Notes under the pieces: model-generated | The model's database searches: none | Told to the model about the DNA's origin: nothing | The model's input: only the letters and a program-made list of their open reading frames with translations | Assembly: GCA_045221575.1 (NCBI GenBank) | Contig: JBGUWU010000002.1 | Location: 1 to 64,000 of the forward strand | Direction of reading: 5' to 3' | DNA length: 64,000 nt | Source: Scybalousia_A sp045221575 | Lineage (GTDB): Bacteria; Bacteroidota; Bacteroidia; Bacteroidales; P3 | Translations under genes and position numbers: made by a program | In this document: positions 26,715-33,646 of the stretch, piece after piece | Layout of the letters: each line of letters starts with the position of its first letter | Position numbering within the stretch: the stretch's first letter is position 1

Positions 26715-26945
26715 CGTTTTTTTTTTCTGATACAATTAAAATTTCTTTACATTTCTCCCATTTTCTATGAAAAAACTTCAAGGATTACAATGTAAAAGCT
26801 AAAACTTTCTAAAAAACTTATACCGATTTGGCATCCTTATATCCTTATCTGATTAGTCTTATAACTTATTCCTCTTTTCAACTCTTTAGCCGAAAGAGAG
26901 AAAAGTTACATAATAGAGACAAAGGAAAGAATTCTGTAAATTTAT

Positions 26946-26976
26946 TTTGTTGATATTGAAAATTATACTAATTTTG
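26946..26976 (+). promoter_or_regulatory. consensus promoter of the second DUF4143 ATPase gene
   Basis: TTTG (26946-26949), 19-bp gap, TAATTTTG (26969-26976). The ATG is 72 bp downstream and the leader is filled by tandem repeats. Confidence 0.7.
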
Positions 26977-26985
26977 CAATGTTTG

Positions 26986-27048
26986 TTGAGTAAAATTACT
27001 CAGTCCATTGAGTAAAATTACTCAGTTTATAGAGTAAAATAATAAAGT
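26986..27048 (+). repeat. 22-bp-period tandem repeats in the leader of the DUF4143 ATPase gene
   Basis: TTGAGTAAAATTACTCAGT at 26986-27004 and again at 27008-27026, with a third partial unit (TAGAGTAAAAT) at 27030. The period is exactly 22 bp and runs to the start codon. Each full unit contains the dyad GAGTAA..TTACTC. Together with the repeats at 18691-18736 this is the second DUF4143 gene here with such an array. Confidence 0.7.
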
Positions 27049-28158
27049 ATGTTTGAACGAAAGGAAATACAGTTAGTTATATCACGGATAAAAGAACCAC
27101 GAAAATTCTTGCAGGTGATAGTAGGAGCAAGGCAGATAGGTAAGACAACATTAGTAAAACAAGCTTTGCAGAAAATAGATATTCCTTATATATTTTATTC
27201 AGCAGACAATGTTGCTGCAACAGATACATCTTGGATAAGTAATATATGGAACAATGCCAGAATAACAATGAAGGCAAAAGAATATCCTGAATTGTTATTG
27301 GTTATTGACGAAATACAAAAAATAAATCTGTGGAGTGAGGCTATAAAAAAGGAATGGGATAGTGATACATTTAATGATGTAAATATTAAAGTTTTATTAC
27401 TTGGCTCTTCAAGGGTTTTACTTGAAAAAGGTTTAGCAGATTCTATGATGGGGCGTTTTGAACAAATACGTCTTTCGCATTGGACTTTTGAGGAAATGAA
27501 ACAAGCCTTTGGTTTTACATTAGAACAATATATTTTCTTTGGAGCTTATCCAGGTTCGGCAGTGTTGATAGATGATGAACAACGCTGGCGTTCTTATATT
27601 AATTCTTCCATAATTGACGCAACGATAAACAAAGATATTTTGATAGATACACCTATAAGCAAACCAGCATTATTACGTCAGACTTTTGAACTTGCAAGTG
27701 CATATTCAGGAAACATACTTTCTTTGACAAAGATGTTAGGACGATTACAAGATGCAGGTAATACTGTTACCTTATCATCATATCTTCAATTACTTAATGA
27801 AAGTGGAATGGTTACGGGGCTACAAAAATTTGCTAATGATAAAGCTCGTGTTCGTGCAAGCATACCTAAATATCAAGTTTATAATAACGCTTTGAAAAAT
27901 GTTTATACAGATGGTGATTTTTATTCAAATGTAACAGATCATAAACGTTGGGGGAATATTTTTGAGTCTTGTGTTGGTTCTCATATTATATCTCAAGCGT
28001 TCAAATATGGGTATAAAGTTTATTATTGGCGTGATGGTAATGATGAAGTTGATTTTGTGTTGAAACAAAATTCACAATGTGCAGCAATAGAAGTAAAAAG
28101 TAATGCAGAAAAACAAGCAAAGGACTTAATATATTTAAAGAACGATATAAACCAATAA
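27049..28158 (+). CDS. ATPase with DUF4143 domain, C-terminus continued in the -1 frame
   Basis: AAA ATPase: Walker A VGARQIGKTTLVKQ, Walker B LLLVIDEIQKI, sensor VLLLGSSRVLL, then the DUF4143 region (FGAYPGSAVLIDDEQRW, LSLTKMLGRLQDAGN) and the nuclease-like YYWRDGNDEVDFVLKQ...AIEVKSN. The zero frame stops at 28158 after LKNDINQ, but the -1 frame continues from 28134 with FKERYKPINTLIVGKEGMP and IEDFLSINPQKLLV to a TAA at 28233-28235, a typical family C-terminus. The break coincides with the slippery-looking heptamer T TTA AAG. Either a frameshifted gene or programmed -1 frameshifting. Terminator at 28262. Confidence 0.8.
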   Translation: MFERKEIQLVISRIKEPRKFLQVIVGARQIGKTTLVKQALQKIDIPYIFYSADNVAATDTSWISNIWNNARITMKAKEYPELLLVIDEIQKINLWSEAIKKEWDSDTFNDVNIKVLLLGSSRVLLEKGLADSMMGRFEQIRLSHWTFEEMKQAFGFTLEQYIFFGAYPGSAVLIDDEQRWRSYINSSIIDATINKDILIDTPISKPALLRQTFELASAYSGNILSLTKMLGRLQDAGNTVTLSSYLQLLNESGMVTGLQKFANDKARVRASIPKYQVYNNALKNVYTDGDFYSNVTDHKRWGNIFESCVGSHIISQAFKYGYKVYYWRDGNDEVDFVLKQNSQCAAIEVKSNAEKQAKDLIYLKNDINQ

Positions 28159-28235
28159 ATACCTTAATTGTTGGAAAGGAAGGAATGCCAATAGAAGACT
28201 TTCTAAGTATCAATCCACAAAAACTTTTAGTATAA
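28134..28235 (+). other. out-of-frame C-terminus of the DUF4143 ATPase with -1 slippery heptamer
   Basis: T TTA AAG at 28134-28140 is in the zero frame of the ATPase. A -1 slip would read TTT AAA GAA and continue for 33 codons to TAA at 28233. The zero-frame stop lies 18 bases past the heptamer. A downstream stimulatory hairpin is not obvious apart from the terminator stem at 28262-28282. Confidence 0.6.
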
Positions 28236-28261
28236 TGTTTTTATAAACAAATAAAACAAAA

Positions 28262-28282
28262 GGACGAAATTTTATTTCGTCC
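28262..28282. terminator. bidirectional terminator between ATPase and TPR protein genes
   Basis: 9-bp stem GGACGAAAT / ATTTCGTCC, TTT loop, A-run on the left and T-run on the right; it serves both convergent genes. Confidence 0.85.
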
Positions 28283-28309
28283 TTTTTTGTTTATCTTTTC
28301 TTGTTTAGT

Positions 28310-29554
28310 CTATTGTAATAGAGATTGTAGTTTTACGCTAACTTGATTGTATTTTTCTTTGTAAGCAGCTTTTGTTTGAGCGTCAGAATCAGAACGTGAA
28401 GCAAGTTGAGCATAAACAGTTTTTAAAGCTTTTAGTGAATCAAATTCCTTTTCATTTATCTCTAAAACTTTTGTGAAATAAGGAATAGATTTTTCAAAGA
28501 AATCAAAGCAAGCTTTTTTGTGTGCGTTGTATTCTGCATCAAATTCTGGATCTGGAGGAAGTTTTTCTGCGGCAGAGTTTTCTGCAACAGCTTGGTTGAA
28601 GTTCAAGATACCTAATCCTTTATAAGCATCTACTTGTTTAGCATCTATAGCAATAGATTTGTTGAACAATTCTTCAGCCTTAGCATTTTGATTTAGATCT
28701 ACATAAATATTTGCTACAGAATTTAAAGCGTTGATATCGTTTTCGTTTCCTGCTAATAACTCTTCTATTATCTTGTCAGCTTCTGCTTGTTTGCCTGACC
28801 AGATGTATGTTTGAGCAAGAGTAGATTTTAGTTTAGTGTTTATGTTTTTATCTTTAGTAGTAAGACGAATACCTTTCTTTAAAGCGTTTATTGCTTTGGT
28901 TGTGTCTTTACTTTGCATATTATCCGCATAAATCTTTAGATAAACATCACCTTTAGTGGTGTTAAGTTTAGCAAGTTCTCTGTAAAGTTCCATTTCTTTA
29001 TCAGATTGTTTAAGCATACGATAGCAATCTGCTTCATAATACTTAGCGTCCATAACGATGTCGTTATGTTGTGCTACTGCTGCGTTTTCGGCAAGAGTGT
29101 GGAACTTAGTAGCAGCAACGTCATACTTTCCATCGTTGTAATCCTTACCTGAATACATGAAAGAGAAACTACATAAAACCTTTAAAGCACCTATGGAACT
29201 TGTAGTGAATTCGTGTTTTTCGTCCATGTTTAAACACTTTTTCAAGAATTCCATTCCCTTGTTACAAAGTTCTTCTTTGCTTTCGGTTATTTTCTTTAGT
29301 TCTTTCTTTGTCTTTTTATCTGTATTTTCATCTTCCATTGCTTGAACTATTTGTGTGTAAATAACACCGGCATAGTTCCATGTCTTTGCTTCTAAGGAAG
29401 TTTTGTCATCTTTCATCGCATCGTCAATATTTTGTTTTGCATTCAAAAGACGACCGTTTTTCATATCAGAGTAAGCACTCTGCACTTTCATCGTTTGTGC
29501 TGACACAAGAGCAACAAGGCTCAAAAATGTCATGAATAAAAAACTTTTTTTCAT
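28310..29554 (-). CDS. exported tetratricopeptide-repeat protein downstream of gyrA
   Basis: 414 aa with signal peptide (MKKSFLFMTFLSLVALVSA-Q). Several TPR-like helical pairs: AAKTWNYAGVIYTQ-type near the start, MDAKYYEADCYRMLKQSDKEM, AINALKKGIRLTT, ALNSVANIYVDLNQNAKAEE and DAYKGLGILNFNQA. Presumably a periplasmic protein-interaction scaffold; the partner is unknown. It starts 33 bp after gyrA on the same strand and likely shares its transcript, though a functional tie to gyrase is not implied. Confidence 0.8.
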   Translation of the reverse strand: MKKSFLFMTFLSLVALVSAQTMKVQSAYSDMKNGRLLNAKQNIDDAMKDDKTSLEAKTWNYAGVIYTQIVQAMEDENTDKKTKKELKKITESKEELCNKGMEFLKKCLNMDEKHEFTTSSIGALKVLCSFSFMYSGKDYNDGKYDVAATKFHTLAENAAVAQHNDIVMDAKYYEADCYRMLKQSDKEMELYRELAKLNTTKGDVYLKIYADNMQSKDTTKAINALKKGIRLTTKDKNINTKLKSTLAQTYIWSGKQAEADKIIEELLAGNENDINALNSVANIYVDLNQNAKAEELFNKSIAIDAKQVDAYKGLGILNFNQAVAENSAAEKLPPDPEFDAEYNAHKKACFDFFEKSIPYFTKVLEINEKEFDSLKALKTVYAQLASRSDSDAQTKAAYKEKYNQVSVKLQSLLQ

Positions 29555-29586
29555 TGTTTTAATCTTATTTTTATTGTTAATTATCT

Positions 29587-32094
29587 TTATTCTTGATTAT
29601 TGTTTTCTTCAATTTCTGTGCCATTATCAGAGTTCTCTTCTTCTGGCTCTTCGTGTTGAACCTTAGTAACAGCTGCTATGGTATCATTCTTTCTTAGGTT
29701 TATAAGTTTAACACCTTGAGTTGCTCTACCCATAACTCTAAGAGAATTGATAGCAAGACGTATAGTAAGACCAGAACGATTCATTATCATTAAATCATCT
29801 TCATCTGTAACATCTTTTATTGCTATAAGCTTACCTGTCTTTTCTGTTATGTTGATAGTTTTAACTCCTTTACCACCACGGTTAGTTATACGATATTCTT
29901 CTACTTCGCTTCTCTTACCAAAACCATTCTCAGATACAACCATGACATTTCTTGCCATATCTTCAACACAAATCATTCCAACAACTTCATCGTTGTCTGT
30001 GTCTAAACTTATGGCTTTAACACCAGCAGCACCTCTACCCATAGGTCTTACTCCCTGTTCATTAAAACGAATACAACGACCAGATTTAACAGCCATCATC
30101 ACTTCGCTTGTGCCGTTGGTTAGTTTAGCTTCTAAAAGTTCATCTTCCTCTCTAATGGTTAGAGCTATGATACCTTTTGTTCTTGGACGAGAATAAGCTT
30201 CCAATGATGTCTTCTTAATAATACCTTTCTTAGTACAAAGAATAACATATTTAGAATTAACATATTCTTCGTCTTTTAAGTCGCCTGTGTTTATGAAGGC
30301 TTTGATTACTTCTCCCTCTTGCAATTCTAAAAGATTTTGAATAGCACGTCCTTTGCTTGTCTTGGTTCCTTCTGGTATCTCAAACACACGCATCCAATGT
30401 AAGCGGCCTTTGTTTGTAAATAACAACATATAGTCGTGCATTGAAGCGATATAAACGTATTCTATAAAGTCTTCTTCTCTTGTTGCAGAACCCTTAGAAC
30501 CTTTTCCGCCACGGTTCTGTGTTTTGTATTCGCTAAGAGGAGTACGTTTTATGTAGCCAAGGTGAGAGATAGTGATGACAACTTGTTCGTTGGCTATCAT
30601 ATCTTCTATTTTGAAGTCCTTAGAGTTGAACTCTATCTCACTTCTACGTTCATCACCATACTTTTCTTTTATTTCTAACAACTCATCTTTAACTACTTGC
30701 ATCAAAACATTTATATCTCCAAGGATTTCTTTGAAGCGGGCAATCTTTTTCTCTAACTCATCGTGTTCTTCTTGTAGTTTCTCTTTCTCCAAGCCGGTTA
30801 ATTGACCAAGACGCATTGCAACAATCGCAGCAGCTTGTAGTTCAGAGAAGCCGAAGTTCTCCATCAAAGCCGTTTTAGCATCTGCAATGGTTTTGCTGGC
30901 TCTGATAGTTGCTATAATCTCGTCAATAATATCAAGAGCTTTAAGCAAACCTTCTACGATGTGCATTCTTTCCTCAGCTTCTTTTAGTTCAAAGCGAGTA
31001 CGTCTTTCTACAACTTCTTTTCTGTGTTCTACAAATACAACAATAATATCTTTAAGGTTAAGAAGTTTTGGTCTTCCATTGACTAAAGCGATATTGTTGA
31101 TAGAAAATGAAGACTGAAGTTCAGAATATTGATACAACTTATTGAGAACTACTCTGGAAATGGCATCACGTTTTAGTTTATACACGATGCGGATACCATC
31201 TTTATTACTTTCGTCTTTGATATTAGAGATACCTTCTATTTTCTTTTCATTTACAAGTTCAGCCTGATGTTTAATCATATCTGATTTGCAAACTTCATAA
31301 GGTATAGAAGAAACCACTATCTGTTCATGGTCGCCATTCTTGCTTGTCTCAATGGTTGCATGACCTCTGATAACAACTTGACCTCTACCAGTATTGTATG
31401 CTTGTTTAACTCCTTCATAACCGTAGATTATTCCGCCTGTTGGAAAATCAGGAGCCTTTATATATTGCATCAACTCTTCTATTGTGATGTCGTTATTGTC
31501 AATATATGCAACAATACCATCTATAGATTCGCTTAGATTATGAGGAGCCATATTAGTAGCCATACCTACAGCAATACCATTTGTTCCATTGACTAACAAA
31601 GCTGGTATTCTTGTTGGTAGAACCTTTGGCTCACGTAAAGAATCATCAAAGTTGTTTTGAAAATCTACTGTGTCTTTGTCTATGTCTATCAATAACTCAG
31701 AAGCAATTTTAGACATACGAGCCTCAGTATAACGCATAGCAGCAGGAGGGTCAAGGTCTATGCTACCAAAGTTTCCTTGTCCATCAACCAAAGGATAACG
31801 TAAAGCCCAAGGTTGTGCCATTCTAACCATAGCACCATAAACAGAAGAATCTCCATGAGGGTGATACTTACCAAGAACTTCTCCTACGATTCTTGCAGAT
31901 TTTTTATGTTTAGTATTATAGTACATACCCATATCATTCATAGCAAACATTATTCTACGATGAACAGGTTTCATACCATCTCTTGCATCAGGTAAAGCAC
32001 GAGCTACAATTACACTCATAGCATAATCGATATATGCTTGCTTCATCTGAGTTTCTATATTAACTCTTTGAATTCTTGAATTTTGTTCGTCCAT
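29587..32094 (-). CDS. gyrA: DNA gyrase subunit A
   Basis: Breaks and rejoins DNA in gyrase, which introduces negative supercoils. 835 aa. The quinolone-determining region aligns with E. coli numbering without gaps: Ser83 is kept, but position 87, usually Asp, is Gly (GDSSVYGAMVRM). Catalytic Tyr122 is in AAMRYTEARM. The stretch FGSIDLDPPAAMRYTE differs from the common DGDSPAAMRYTE. The C-terminal wrapping domain has the GyrA box QNRGGKG, which separates it from ParC, followed by six-bladed repeats and an acidic tail. A -7 box TAATTTTG lies 59 bp upstream. Confidence 0.96.
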   Translation of the reverse strand: MDEQNSRIQRVNIETQMKQAYIDYAMSVIVARALPDARDGMKPVHRRIMFAMNDMGMYYNTKHKKSARIVGEVLGKYHPHGDSSVYGAMVRMAQPWALRYPLVDGQGNFGSIDLDPPAAMRYTEARMSKIASELLIDIDKDTVDFQNNFDDSLREPKVLPTRIPALLVNGTNGIAVGMATNMAPHNLSESIDGIVAYIDNNDITIEELMQYIKAPDFPTGGIIYGYEGVKQAYNTGRGQVVIRGHATIETSKNGDHEQIVVSSIPYEVCKSDMIKHQAELVNEKKIEGISNIKDESNKDGIRIVYKLKRDAISRVVLNKLYQYSELQSSFSINNIALVNGRPKLLNLKDIIVVFVEHRKEVVERRTRFELKEAEERMHIVEGLLKALDIIDEIIATIRASKTIADAKTALMENFGFSELQAAAIVAMRLGQLTGLEKEKLQEEHDELEKKIARFKEILGDINVLMQVVKDELLEIKEKYGDERRSEIEFNSKDFKIEDMIANEQVVITISHLGYIKRTPLSEYKTQNRGGKGSKGSATREEDFIEYVYIASMHDYMLLFTNKGRLHWMRVFEIPEGTKTSKGRAIQNLLELQEGEVIKAFINTGDLKDEEYVNSKYVILCTKKGIIKKTSLEAYSRPRTKGIIALTIREEDELLEAKLTNGTSEVMMAVKSGRCIRFNEQGVRPMGRGAAGVKAISLDTDNDEVVGMICVEDMARNVMVVSENGFGKRSEVEEYRITNRGGKGVKTINITEKTGKLIAIKDVTDEDDLMIMNRSGLTIRLAINSLRVMGRATQGVKLINLRKNDTIAAVTKVQHEEPEEENSDNGTEIEENNNQE

Positions 32095-32152
32095 TTATTT
32101 TATTTAATTTTTTTTGTAAATAAAGAGCAAATTCTGCTTTATTTTCGATTTG

Positions 32153-32160
32153 CAAAATTA
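32153..32160 (-). promoter_or_regulatory. -7 box (TAATTTTG) of gyrA
   Basis: Minus-strand TAnnTTTG 59 bp before the gyrA ATG; the -33 match is weak. Confidence 0.55.
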
Positions 32161-32210
32161 CAAAAAAAATATAAAAAAGAGAGAATAAAAAAATAAGAAA
32201 ATCGCTTAAA

Positions 32211-32235
32211 AGCCACGAAAATGCGTTTTACGGCT
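32211..32235 (-). terminator. possible terminator of folA
   Basis: On the minus strand AGCC-gt-AAAA ... TTTT-cgt-GGCT forms an interrupted stem followed by TTTT. It overlaps the folA stop codon, and its modest stem makes it uncertain. Confidence 0.35.
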
Positions 32236-32731
32236 ATTTTCTTTCAAAAACGAAGAATTGAAACTCTATGTTTGAAGTGTTGTCTTTTTGCCTTTCACTT
32301 TGATAAATTGTCTTCCATTCTTGCCAATCTATCTCAGGAAAGAAAGTATCTGCATCTGGATAAGCATTAAACACCTTAGTAATATACAATCTATCAGCCA
32401 AAGGCAAGAACTCTTTGTATATCGTTCCACCTCCAATAACAAATATTTCGTCATCAAGGTTTAATTCTTTGGCTTGTTCTATGGAATGTAGGATACTAAC
32501 CTGTTCGTGTTCAAAAACAAAGTTGGGATTTGAGCTTACAATGATGTTATGTCTTTTTGGAAGAGGTTGAACTTGCAAACTGTCCCATGTTTTCCTGCCC
32601 ATAAGTACAGGGTGGTTCTTTGTTGTTCGTTTAAAGTACAACATATCTTCTCTAATATGCCAAAGTAAATCACCATCTTTACCTATGGCATTGTTTTCTC
32701 CGATTGCAACTATTATTGACAAGTTTTTCAT
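32234..32731 (-). CDS. folA: dihydrofolate reductase
   Basis: Reduces dihydrofolate to tetrahydrofolate with NADPH; target of trimethoprim. 165 aa, full length. Motifs: SIIVAIGENNAIGKDGDLLWHI (Met20-loop region), the acidic substrate residue in REDM, VLMGRKTWDSL, and the NADPH-binding FVIGGGTIYKEFLPLADRLYITKV. The -7 box TACTTTTG ends only 4 bp before the ATG, so the mRNA is probably leaderless; no alternative in-frame start fits the conserved N-terminus. Confidence 0.95.
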   Translation of the reverse strand: MKNLSIIVAIGENNAIGKDGDLLWHIREDMLYFKRTTKNHPVLMGRKTWDSLQVQPLPKRHNIIVSSNPNFVFEHEQVSILHSIEQAKELNLDDEIFVIGGGTIYKEFLPLADRLYITKVFNAYPDADTFFPEIDWQEWKTIYQSERQKDNTSNIEFQFFVFERK

Positions 32732-32735
32732 ATTG

Positions 32736-32743
32736 CAAAAGTA
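32736..32743 (-). promoter_or_regulatory. -7 box (TACTTTTG) of folA
   Basis: Minus-strand TAnnTTTG separated from the ATG by CAAT only. The AATTAG tract begins about 14 bp further upstream and occupies the -33 region. Confidence 0.6.
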
Positions 32744-32756
32744 ATATAAATTTTTA

Positions 32757-32800
32757 ATTTAATTAGAAATTAGTAATTAGAAATTAGAAATTAGAAATTC
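32757..32800. repeat. short AATTAG-type repeat tract upstream of folA
   Basis: AATTAGAAATTAGTAATT-like units without A or B core, directly behind the folA -7 box. The 915-bp stretch from here to 33646 has no long gene; it holds two tiny ORFs, their duplicated flanks and a second repeat type. Confidence 0.7.
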
Positions 32801-32990
32801 AAAAAGATGAGATAAAATATTGGGAAAAAATATCTGTTTTTATTGTTCAGAAAAAAATAAAACTAAGTTTTAGAGAAAATATCTTAAAAATGGAAACACT
32901 TAGTATAATTCGCAATGTTTATAGCAAAGTGCATAAACAGAGTGTTAATTACTTTATTTTTTATCTAATATGAAGATGATTTCTCGTATT

Positions 32991-33110
32991 TTAAAGCTTA
33001 TCTCTATGATTGCAAAAATAAATACAAACACCAACAATTAAAAAAAACTTTAATATTATTAAAGCAATAACAAAATAAAGTAATAAATCTAATAATAAAA
33101 AATTATCCAT
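32991..33110 (-). CDS. 39-aa single-span membrane peptide (copy 1 of pair)
   Basis: ATG at 33110, TAA at 32991. The peptide MDNFLLLDLLLYFVIALI continues with ILKFFLIVGVCIYF and ends NHRDKL: a long hydrophobic span with a charged C-terminal tail. It is paralogous by position and flanks, not by sequence, to the ORF at 33313-33414. Size, hydrophobicity and structured AT-rich leader recall type I toxin peptides, but no antisense RNA is proven. No homologue is recognised. Confidence 0.5.
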   Translation of the reverse strand: MDNFLLLDLLLYFVIALIILKFFLIVGVCIYFCNHRDKL

Positions 33111-33312
33111 AATAAAAAAGCCTTATAATATTTCTATAATAACGATAAAACGAAGAAGTTTATTGTTTAGAAAGAATATCTTATAACGAAAGAATATGTA
33201 ATACAAAATTATACTTAGCGTAACTTTTAATATGTTAGCTTAATATATAAGCACGATGTCAGTTGCTTTATCCTTTGTAAAGTATAATAAAACGAAGATG
33301 ATTTTTCGTACT

Positions 33313-33414
33313 TTAATCATCCGTATTTCGTTTAATTAACCAAATGATAAACTCCCAAAACCAACAAATTAATAAAAATCCAATAATAATTAATATAACT
33401 GCTAAAACTTCCAT
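33313..33414 (-). CDS. 33-aa single-span membrane peptide (copy 2 of pair)
   Basis: ATG at 33414, TAA at 33313. The peptide MEVLAVILIIIGFLLICW continues FWEFIIWLIKRNTDD: a hydrophobic helix with Trp-rich interface and a mixed-charge C-terminus. It has the same leader and tail as the 39-aa ORF 200 bp away. Possible type I toxin, or a small membrane regulator; no Shine-Dalgarno site is seen, as expected in this phylum. Confidence 0.5.
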   Translation of the reverse strand: MEVLAVILIIIGFLLICWFWEFIIWLIKRNTDD

Positions 33415-33475
33415 AAAAAAAAGCGTTATAATGTTTTTATAATAACGATAAAACAAAGAAGTTTATTGTTTAGAA

Positions 33476-33565
33476 AAAATAAAATCAACTCTTAGGAAAA
33501 TAAAATCAACTCTTTTATGTAAAAAGATCAAGTTTTAAGAAAATAAAATCAACTCTTTTTTTACT
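33476..33565. repeat. AAAATCAACTC-type AT-rich repeat
   Basis: Three units of AAAATCAACTCTT and one AGATCAAGTTTTAAGAAAA in 90 bp. The same motifs recur at 15597-15673, 41936-42025, 49996-50060 and 60903-61018, always between genes. Confidence 0.65.
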
Positions 33566-33597
33566 TATGCTGAGTTGAGGGTTGATAAACAAAAAAA

Positions 33598-33627
33598 ATA
33601 GGGATTAATATTGAAATTAATCCCTAT
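33598..33627 (-). terminator. terminator of the S46 peptidase gene
   Basis: 12-bp stem ATAGGGATTAAT / ATTAATCCCTAT with a 6-nt loop, followed on the minus strand by eight T. Lies 20 bp past the stop codon. Confidence 0.85.
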
Positions 33628-33646
33628 CTTATGTATGTTTAGAAGA

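Larger units (their letters stand above)
32971..33480 (-). repeat. tandemly duplicated module around two tiny membrane ORFs
   Basis: Two copies of a leader-ORF-tail unit, copy 1 about 32971-33175 and copy 2 about 33292-33475. The leaders share TAAACAATAAACTTCTT, TTTTATCGTTATTATA, and an (A/T)-rich stretch ending ATATTATAAGGC or CATTATAACGC with TTTTTT before the ATG. The tails share TACGA(G/A)AAATCATCTTC. The sequence between leader and tail, the coding part, is much less conserved. Confidence 0.65.

Noticed and set aside
29587..32094. ParC/topoisomerase IV subunit A
   Set aside because: A GyrA box (QNRGGKG) is present and the alignment to GyrA in the breakage-reunion domain is gap-free at positions 83-122.
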